Source of the DNA: Candidatus Pelagibacterales bacterium
GTDB lineage: Bacteria; Pseudomonadota; Alphaproteobacteria; Rickettsiales; UBA1997
Assembly (NCBI GenBank): GCA_016882165.1
Contig: VHBV01000040.1
Coordinates: forward strand, 1-9,876
Direction: 5' to 3'
DNA length: 9,876 bases
Numbering within the stretch: the first letter of the stretch is position 1; the number at the start of each line of letters is the position of its first letter. The position numbers and the translations under genes were made by a program. Shown here piece after piece: positions 5,818 through 9,876 of this stretch. The notes beneath the pieces were generated by a model that was not told where the DNA came from, searched no databases, and worked only from the letters and a program-made list of their open reading frames with translations.

Positions 5818-6789
5818 TTAATTTTTCAATAATCCAGCTTCTCTGAAATATTTTAGAGCACCAGGATGAATTGGTGCAGAATTTCCTTCATTAACCATGG
5901 ATTCTTTTTTCAAAGAAGAGAAAACTGGATGCAATGTCTTTAAATTATCAAAATTTTCAAAAACTGCTTTTGTAATGTTATAAACCACTTCATTATCAGC
6001 TTTTTCAGAAGCTACTACAGCTGCTTTAATTCCAAATGTATCTATATTATTAGGATTGCCAGCATAAACACCTCCTGGGATAACTGCTTTAGCATAAAAA
6101 GAATTTTCTTTTACTAATTTATCGATAGTTTCTTTATCAACACTAAGAATTCTTACTTTGCAAGTTTGAGTAGCCTCTTGCAACACTCCATTAGGATTTC
6201 CCGCAGCATAGATCATAACATCAATTTTTCCTTCGCACAAAGCTTTTGGCTGTTCAGAAGGTTGTAAATAAGTAATGTTAGAAAAGTTGTCTTTAGTCCA
6301 ACCTTTTGCATTCATCAAAACTTCCATTGTAGCATTCATTCCAGAACCTTGTGGCCCAAAATTAACTCTTTTTCCAACTATATCATCTAATTTTTTGATA
6401 TCTGATTTTTCAGCAACTGCCAAAGTGAAAGTTTCTGTATATAGTGAAAACACAGATCTTAATTCTTTAAAAGGTTTTTGATCAGCAAAAAAACCAGTTC
6501 CTTTATAAGCATGATATTGCCAATCAGACTGAACTATACCGAAATCAATAGCACCATTTCTAATAGCATTTAGGTTTGAAACTGAACCACCAGTTGATTC
6601 AACAGAGCATCTAATTCCATGCTCTCTTCTTCCACGATTAACAAGACGGCAAATTGCACCACCAGCAGGATAATAAACGCCAGTAATACTTCCAGTTCCA
6701 ACTGCAACAAATTTTGTAGCAGCTAAAGAATCGTTTACAAAAGCAGAAAGAGAGACTGCCATGAAGGCACAAGATATTATTTTTTTCAT
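5818..6789 (-). CDS. TAXI-family TRAP transporter substrate-binding protein
   Basis: A 323-residue secreted protein. Residues 1-23 form a signal peptide: MKK, a hydrophobic core, then SLA before A24. The mature part has the TAXI-family N-terminal block GTGSITGVYYPAGGAICRL (31-49), then STGGSVSNLNAIRNG (65-79), DFGIVQSDWQYHAYKG (82-97), FGPQGSG (144-150) and the C-terminal PIHPGALKYFREAGL (306-320). Length and order are normal for the family. Such proteins capture small organic acids or amino acids, often glutamate or dicarboxylates, in the periplasm and hand them to a TRAP membrane component, usually a fused DctQM-type protein. No TRAP permease gene is in the window; the nearest transporter is the divergent GltP-type symporter, which is a different mechanism. 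So the partner is either elsewhere or lost, and the ligand is unknown. There is no Shine-Dalgarno before the ATG. The gene is convergent with cstA-ybdD and shares their terminator. Confidence 0.93.
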   Translation of the reverse strand: MKKIISCAFMAVSLSAFVNDSLAATKFVAVGTGSITGVYYPAGGAICRLVNRGRREHGIRCSVESTGGSVSNLNAIRNGAIDFGIVQSDWQYHAYKGTGFFADQKPFKELRSVFSLYTETFTLAVAEKSDIKKLDDIVGKRVNFGPQGSGMNATMEVLMNAKGWTKDNFSNITYLQPSEQPKALCEGKIDVMIYAAGNPNGVLQEATQTCKVRILSVDKETIDKLVKENSFYAKAVIPGGVYAGNPNNIDTFGIKAAVVASEKADNEVVYNITKAVFENFDNLKTLHPVFSSLKKESMVNEGNSAPIHPGALKYFREAGLLKN

Positions 6790-7213
6790 GTCGTTAAAAT
6801 ATAATGTAAAATTCAGATATAAAACTTCTTCTAAAATTGGCTCTTTTTTTTAAAAGTCAAAATCTTTTTAAAAACTTTTAAAATCATTTGATTAATATTT
6901 GCAAACTATAAACTCCTTAATCTTGAAGCTTGCGCCGACAACCATAATTATCAGAATTTTTATAAACTTGACATTAAAAAAACCGATCTGTAAGTTGCTT
7001 TTGATGACACTGTTGGTACAAGCCTTTTCTTGAGCCTATTTTCTAAGCTCCTTAATAGAGTTTTAGATGTCGTTTACGAGTTCTTTTTTACTATCAAACA
7101 TCTTTCAGAACTTTTGAAACATGTAATTAATTTTGCAAGTTTCAATAGTTCTGAAATATCAATGCTTTTGGTTTTTTGTAACTCACCTAATATTTAACTA
7201 ATTTTGTAATACT
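6790..7213. other. 424-base divergent spacer, possible gene fossil
   Basis: No intact gene is visible. One plus-strand frame (6892-7197) is open for 101 codons apart from a single TAA at 6991-6993, unusual for DNA this AT-rich, but it has no early ATG and I recognise no family in its translation. The exactly opposed minus-strand frame carries a lysine/glutamate-rich stretch (MFDSKKELVNDI, then stops, NSIKELRK, AQEKACTNSVIK) broken by at least two stops, and might be the degraded original. The spacer must also hold the promoters of the TAXI gene (minus) and gltP (plus). A TAATAT at 7188-7193 upstream of gltP and a TATATT on the minus strand near 6798-6803 are weak -10 candidates without good -35 partners. 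Confidence 0.4.
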
Positions 7214-8434
7214 ATGAAACTTTGGCAACAAGTTCTTATCGGTCTAATTTTGGGTGTCATCTCTGGTATAGTTCTAGGAGAAAGTGCCGCACCACTCAAA
7301 ATTTTTGGTACCGTTTTCATTAACTTGATCAAAATGGTCATAGTACCCCTTATTTTCTTTGCTCTTCTTTCTGGAATTACTTCAATGAATGGTGAAGGTA
7401 ACTTTACTAGAGTTGGCTTAAAAGGTTTTGGAAGTTATGTTATCACTGCTGTTTTTGCAGTTATAATTGGACTTTCTGCTGGCTTGCTTTTCAAACCAGG
7501 TGAAGGAATAGATTTACACGCAATACTTGAAACCAGTGGCGCAGCATCAACATTTGTAGCTAAAGAACCTCCTTCTGCAATTGAATTTTTACTTGGCCTA
7601 ATTCCAACAAATCCTTTAGAGGCAATGGTTAAAGACAACTTTTTACAAATTATTGTCTTCTCTATTTTTACAGGAATTACAATAAACCTTGTTGGAGATA
7701 AGTCAAAACCTCTAAAAGAGTTCATCTATTCGGCTTCACAAGTTTCTTTTAAAATGATTGAAATAATCATAAAACTTGCTCCTTTGGGTGTCTTTGGTTT
7801 CATTTCTTGGGTTGTTGGAACTCAAGGAACTGATATTCTTGAATCGTTAGCAAAATTAATTGGTGTTGTTTTACTAGCTTGTGTTTTCCAATATTTTGTG
7901 TTTGGTTTAATGATTTTGGTTTTTGCTCGCATGTCACCATTACCATTTTACCGTAAAATTCTCTTTACTCAGTCAATTGCTTTTTCAACAAGCAGTAGCA
8001 AAGCAACCCTTTCAACTGCTATGATTCAACTACAAGACAGAATGGGAGTTTCAAAAAGCAATTCTAACTTCTTAATGCCTCTTGGCGTTTGTATCAATAT
8101 GGATGGAACGGCAATTTATCTTGGAATATGCGCTTTATTCTTCTCTCAAGCTTATGGAATTGAGCTTGCTGGACATGATTATTTGATGCTTATTTTAACT
8201 TGTACTCTTGGTTCAATGGGTGCAGCTGGAATTCCAAGTGGCTCAATAATTTTTATGGGAATGGTTCTTTCTTCGGTCGGATTACCAATTGAAGGAATTG
8301 GAATTATTCTTGGAATTGATCGTCTTTTAGATATGGTTAGAACAACTATCAACATTACAGGTGATAGTGCTATAACTCTAATTGTTGACAAATCAGAAGG
8401 TTCTTTAAATGAAAAAATTTACCACTCAAAATAA
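7214..8434 (+). CDS. gltP: Dicarboxylate/amino acid:cation symporter (GltP-like, acidic amino acids likely)
   Basis: A 406-residue inner-membrane carrier of the DAACS/SLC1 family at normal length. Family marks: hairpin 1 serine motif STSSSKATL (258-266), NMDGT in TM7 (295-299), hairpin 2 GAAGIPSG (336-343), and in TM8 D373, R376, T377, N380 and D384. These TM8 residues have the same spacing as D394, R397, T398, N401 and D405 of the archaeal aspartate transporter GltPh. The arginine equivalent to R397 contacts the side-chain carboxylate of aspartate/glutamate, so an acidic amino acid is more likely than a C4-dicarboxylate or neutral amino acid; this is an inference from the residue pattern. 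Co-transport with sodium or protons cannot be decided. The start ATG has no Shine-Dalgarno. The stop is only four bases before the preferred lolA start, and a terminator-like hairpin begins 24 bases after the stop, so gltP may be partly insulated from the envelope genes downstream. Confidence 0.95.
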   Translation: MKLWQQVLIGLILGVISGIVLGESAAPLKIFGTVFINLIKMVIVPLIFFALLSGITSMNGEGNFTRVGLKGFGSYVITAVFAVIIGLSAGLLFKPGEGIDLHAILETSGAASTFVAKEPPSAIEFLLGLIPTNPLEAMVKDNFLQIIVFSIFTGITINLVGDKSKPLKEFIYSASQVSFKMIEIIIKLAPLGVFGFISWVVGTQGTDILESLAKLIGVVLLACVFQYFVFGLMILVFARMSPLPFYRKILFTQSIAFSTSSSKATLSTAMIQLQDRMGVSKSNSNFLMPLGVCINMDGTAIYLGICALFFSQAYGIELAGHDYLMLILTCTLGSMGAAGIPSGSIIFMGMVLSSVGLPIEGIGIILGIDRLLDMVRTTINITGDSAITLIVDKSEGSLNEKIYHSK

Positions 8435-8438
8435 ATTT

Positions 8439-9092
8439 ATGAATCTAAAAGCAATAATAAAAAGCTACGCAAAGTGCCTTGTCACTTGCGTAGCTTTTTG
8501 CTTTGTGGCTACAAATTATGCCAACGCATCATCCTCTGCAAAGTCCGATTTACTTCAACAATACAGAACTGAATTATCTCAAATTGAAAACTATCTAAAT
8601 GATGTAAAAAATTTATCCGCTAAATTTATTCAAGAGTCTTCAGAACATGGTTCTTTAAATGGTAGTTTCTTTTTATCTCGACCTGGCAAAATGAGAATTG
8701 AGTATAACGCTCAACCAAAAATATTGATTGTTGTTAATGGATCTGTTTTGGCTTATGAAGATCTTGAGTTAGAAGAAACTTCTTATTTAAGTACAAACAC
8801 AACTCCCGCTTCTTTTTTAACAAGACCGAATATCTCTTTTGATGCCAAAGATATTGAAATTACCAATGTAAAAAAATCCACAAATCAAATCAAAGTTTCT
8901 GTTATGAAAAAAAATCGTAAAGAAGCTGGCGAGTTCAGCTTAATATTTGATTTAAATCCTTTAAAATTTGTAAAAATGGAAGTAAAAAACGATTTAGATC
9001 AAATTATAACTGTAACCTTAAAAGATATAAATTTTAGCAAAGTTTTATCTAGTAATTTATTTTTTATAAAAAATAAAAATCTTCCAGAATAA
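8439..9092 (+). CDS. lolA: LolA-type outer-membrane lipoprotein carrier
   Basis: With the ATG at 8439 the product has 217 residues: a 30-residue signal peptide (MNLKAIIKSYAK, a Cys/Val/Phe-rich core, ANA before S) and a LolA domain. Typical features, numbered from this start, are LSAKFIQ (59-65), GSLNGSFFLSRPGKMRIEY (71-89), NGSVLAYEDLELE (100-112) and TPASFLTRP (122-130). LolA carries lipoproteins across the periplasm from the LolCDE complex to the outer membrane. An alternative ATG at 8409 adds ten residues and overlaps gltP by 26 bases; it has a Shine-Dalgarno-like AGAAGG at 8395-8400. I prefer 8439 because it gives a standard signal peptide and fits the Shine-Dalgarno-free starts nearby. 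Codons 8459-8499 form a strong hairpin (separate entry). The next gene, tolR, follows after 19 bases. No LolB or LolCDE gene is in view. Confidence 0.87.
   Translation: MNLKAIIKSYAKCLVTCVAFCFVATNYANASSSAKSDLLQQYRTELSQIENYLNDVKNLSAKFIQESSEHGSLNGSFFLSRPGKMRIEYNAQPKILIVVNGSVLAYEDLELEETSYLSTNTTPASFLTRPNISFDAKDIEITNVKKSTNQIKVSVMKKNRKEAGEFSLIFDLNPLKFVKMEVKNDLDQIITVTLKDINFSKVLSSNLFFIKNKNLPE
8459..8499 (+). terminator. Terminator-like hairpin inside lolA signal-peptide codons
   Basis: Left arm AAAAAGCTACGCAAAGTG (8459-8476) pairs with right arm CACTTGCGTAGCTTTTT (8483-8499): 17 bp with a single bulged A, a six-base loop (CCTTGT) and a terminal run of five T. This is the form of an intrinsic terminator for gltP, which ends at 8434. 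Yet it lies inside the only reading frame that gives LolA a signal peptide, so transcripts must pass it to express lolA, tolR and the TolA-like gene unless a promoter lies between. It may act as a partial terminator or attenuator relieved by translation of lolA. The function is an inference; the structure is directly visible. Confidence 0.7.
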
Positions 9093-9111
9093 CAAAAGCA
9101 TCTTCGAAAAT

Positions 9112-9534
9112 ATGGGAGCTAACTTAGGTTCTAACAGAGGAAATAAAAAAAGACGAGTTATAAGCGATATCAATATTACGCCTTTTGTTGACGTTTTATT
9201 GGTTTTACTGATAATTTTTATGATTGCCGCTCCTATGATGACAAGTGGTGTTGACGTTACATTGCCAAAAGGAGCTGGAGAACCAAATGATGATAAAATT
9301 CATCCAATAGCAGTTTCTATTAAACCAGACGGATCAATTTTTATCGAAGAAGAATCTGTGAAACTAAGCAGTTTATCTTCTAAATTAATGGAAATAACTA
9401 AAAATGATCTAAACAGCAAAATTTATGTCCAGGCAGATCAAACACTTGATTATGGAAGAGTTATGGACGTAGTAAAAACAATAAACTTGGGCGGATTTAG
9501 CCAAGTTATTTTAGTTACCGAATTAGTTCAATAA
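9112..9534 (+). CDS. tolR: TolR/ExbD-family proton-channel protein
   Basis: A 140-residue inner-membrane protein with one N-terminal membrane span (about 24-43) and a periplasmic domain. The stretch SDINITPFVDVLLVLLIIFM (18-37) is the family signature; D27 corresponds to the essential membrane aspartate (D23 of E. coli TolR). VDVTLPKG (47-54) and KIYVQADQTLDYGRVMDVV (103-121) mark the C-terminal domain. TolR works with TolQ to use the proton gradient to drive TolA and keep the outer membrane attached at division. Calling it TolR rather than ExbD rests on the following TolA/TonB-like gene three bases downstream, and is not certain. TolQ, normally just upstream, is absent; lolA takes that place. 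Tandem TAA stops separate it from the next ATG. No Shine-Dalgarno precedes the start. Confidence 0.92.
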   Translation: MGANLGSNRGNKKRRVISDINITPFVDVLLVLLIIFMIAAPMMTSGVDVTLPKGAGEPNDDKIHPIAVSIKPDGSIFIEEESVKLSSLSSKLMEITKNDLNSKIYVQADQTLDYGRVMDVVKTINLGGFSQVILVTELVQ

Positions 9535-9537
9535 TAA

Positions 9538-9876
9538 ATGATTAAAAACCTTCTTTACTCAATTTTTTTTCATTTTCTTCTTGTTGCTCTAATTTACGCT
9601 AATTTTAATCTAAAAGTTTCAGAAGAAATTCAAACTAACCAAGTTTCTATTAGCTTAGCTTCAAAAGAAGACTTTGAAAGTCGCTTCAAAACTCCAAAAG
9701 AAGAAAAAGAAAAAAAATCTCCCAAAAAAAAATCTTCTAAAAAAGAAAAAGAAGAACCAACACCAGAAATAAAAACAGAGTTAGATTCAAATCCAAAAAC
9801 TGAAGTAAAAAGTGAACCAAAACCTACTTCAGAGTCTCCAGTTCCTGTCGAAGAAAAATCTAAAAAAGAAGAAAAA
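9538..9876 (+). CDS. tolA: TolA/TonB-like energy-transducing protein (C-terminus cut by window edge)
   Basis: The ATG at 9538, three bases after the tolR stop, opens a frame of 113 codons that runs off the right edge. It begins MIKNLLYSIFFHFLLVALIY, a single membrane anchor with a serine and a histidine four residues apart (S8, H12). This is the pattern seen in the anchors of TonB (S16/H20) and TolA, which contacts TolQ-TolR or ExbB-ExbD. After residue about 50 comes a long K/E/P/S-rich low-complexity stretch (KTPKEEKEKKSPKKK and onwards), typical of the extended periplasmic arm of these proteins. The C-terminal domain that would separate TolA from TonB is not in the window. Position after tolR favours TolA. 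AAAAAG/GAAAAA runs in this segment make it prone to slippage and assembly error. Confidence 0.75.
   Translation, partial: MIKNLLYSIFFHFLLVALIYANFNLKVSEEIQTNQVSISLASKEDFESRFKTPKEEKEKKSPKKKSSKKEKEEPTPEIKTELDSNPKTEVKSEPKPTSESPVPVEEKSKKEEK

Noticed and set aside
6275..6481. Plus-strand 68-codon frame inside the TAXI gene
   Set aside because: Antisense to conserved TAXI-family codons; no independent evidence for a gene.
7435..8391. Minus-strand frames inside gltP (7435-7725 and 8179-8391)
   Set aside because: Both are antisense to conserved symporter segments, including the TM7-hairpin 2-TM8 core, and have no family resemblance.

Overview
The window comes from a very AT-rich bacterial genome with short spacers and no strong Shine-Dalgarno sites. 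A COQ9-family protein, a PopZ-type polar organiser, an alphaproteobacterial-style LolA and a TolR/TolA pair together point to an alphaproteobacterium. The low GC content suggests a reduced or host-associated lineage of the Rickettsiales/Holosporales kind, but the genus cannot be fixed from the sequence.

Layout: (1) 1-471, minus strand: the N-terminal part of a COQ9-like ubiquinone biosynthesis protein, running off the left edge. (2) 472-768: a non-coding divergent spacer with several small inverted repeats. (3) 769-1950, plus: an ArgD-type aminotransferase, closed by a perfect bidirectional terminator shared with the convergent popZ. (4) 2010-3176, minus: a PopZ homologue with a greatly enlarged acidic linker. 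(5) 3263-5480, plus: cstA overlapped by a ybdD-type small gene, a carbon-starvation/pyruvate transport pair. (6) 5481-5817: a spacer holding a 172-bp palindromic MITE-like element and a GC-rich bidirectional terminator. (7) 5818-6789, minus: a secreted TAXI-family TRAP substrate-binding protein. (8) 6790-7213: a 424-bp divergent spacer with a possible gene fossil. (9) 7214-9876, plus: an acidic amino acid:cation symporter, lolA, tolR and the start of a tolA-like gene, tightly packed and running off the right edge.

Two themes link the genes. One is uptake of small carbon and nitrogen compounds (CstA/YbdD, the TAXI protein, GltP). The other is cell-envelope and cell-pole organisation (PopZ, LolA, TolR, TolA). 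The gene content is mostly ordinary. I found no defence system, CRISPR array, tRNA or rRNA, and no clear new multi-gene system. The points most worth a second look are the MITE-like palindrome between ybdD and its terminator, a terminator-like hairpin inside the signal-peptide codons of lolA just after the gltP stop, and the repeated acidic motif in the PopZ linker.
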